This document shows positions 5,553 through 5,686 of a stretch of DNA of 5,686 nucleotides, in pieces (position 1 is the first letter of the stretch; each line of letters opens with the position of its first letter). Source of the stretch: an uncultured Bacilli bacterium (lineage in GTDB: Bacteria; Bacillota_I; Bacilli_A; RF39; UBA660); NCBI GenBank assembly GCA_947632275.1, contig CANROR010000072.1, forward strand, positions 1-5,686. The letters are read 5' to 3'. The position numbers were made by a program, and so were the translations under genes. The notes below the pieces were generated by a model. It was not told where the DNA came from and did not search any database. It saw only the letters and a program-made list of their open reading frames with translations.

Positions 5553-5686
5553 GTGCGACCAGGTTAAGGTCTTATAATTTAGCAGGTGGAAATCCTGTTC
5601 AGAAAGTGCAACCCAGCACACTGATAGCGAGTCTTGGAGCGAAGCTGGTAACAGTTAGTTTAAGCGTAGACAGTTAGGCATTAGGG
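5553..5686 (+). mobile_element. 5' end of a bacterial group II intron (truncated by window edge)
   Basis: The segment begins with GTGCGACC, the usual bacterial group II intron 5' end (GUGYGAC-like), and is far less AT-rich than the DNA before it. It can form domain-I-like stems: GACC 5557-5560 with GGTC 5568-5571; AGCAGG 5581-5586 with CCTGTT 5594-5599 around the loop TGGAAAT; and CCAGC 5613-5617 with GCTGG 5644-5648. The stretches GTGCAACCCAGC, AGCGAGTCTTG and GTTTAAGCGTAGACAG match my memory of this part of Clostridia/Bacilli group II introns. The exon-binding loops, the reverse transcriptase/maturase gene and domains V-VI would lie to the right, outside the window, so completeness and activity cannot be judged. 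Confidence 0.82.

Noticed and set aside
5467..5553. Class C group II intron insertion directly after a terminator hairpin
   Set aside because: Class C introns usually insert right after the terminator stem and T-tract. Here the intron start is 55 bases beyond the T-run and follows a TA tract instead, so the hairpin is probably not the target.

Overview
The window is AT-rich DNA from a low-GC Gram-positive bacterium. The genes use AGGAGG-type ribosome binding sites, GTG as well as ATG starts, a classic lipobox and a YtxH/DUF948 pair typical of Bacilli. Tryptophan is encoded by TGG, no in-frame TGA is needed, and CGG arginine codons are common, so this is not a code-4 Mycoplasma or Spiroplasma. 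The gene content suggests a host-associated or gut member of the Bacilli/Erysipelotrichia/RF39-like neighbourhood. That placement is inference from style, not from a marker gene.

Layout: (1) positions 1-2972 hold the 3' part of a large surface protein whose frame is open through the left edge. It has a helical TPR-like segment, a DUF4073-like Ig-type domain, an F5/8 type C (discoidin) carbohydrate-binding domain, a duplicated beta-rich module around a DUF5011-like domain, a K/E/T-rich stalk and a C-terminal membrane anchor without LPXTG. (2) Positions 3031-5278 are a compact four-gene operon on the + strand: a small lipoprotein, a very acidic disordered protein with an amphipathic N-terminus and one conserved-looking motif, a one-pass DUF948 protein, and a YtxH protein. 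The genes are 12 nt and 3 nt apart, and the last two overlap by 14 nt. A strong intrinsic terminator (5286-5329) closes the operon. (3) Positions 5330-5552 are gene-free and very AT-rich, with three 15-nt direct repeats at an exact 23-bp period, a second hairpin terminator and a (TA)9 tract. (4) From 5553 to the right edge lies what reads as the 5' end of a bacterial group II intron (GUGCGAC start and domain I stems), cut by the window end.

All recognisable proteins are envelope-associated: a surface adhesin-like protein, a lipoprotein, and three small proteins that probably sit at the inner face of the membrane. The least explained parts are the acidic protein and the 23-bp-period repeats beside the intron.
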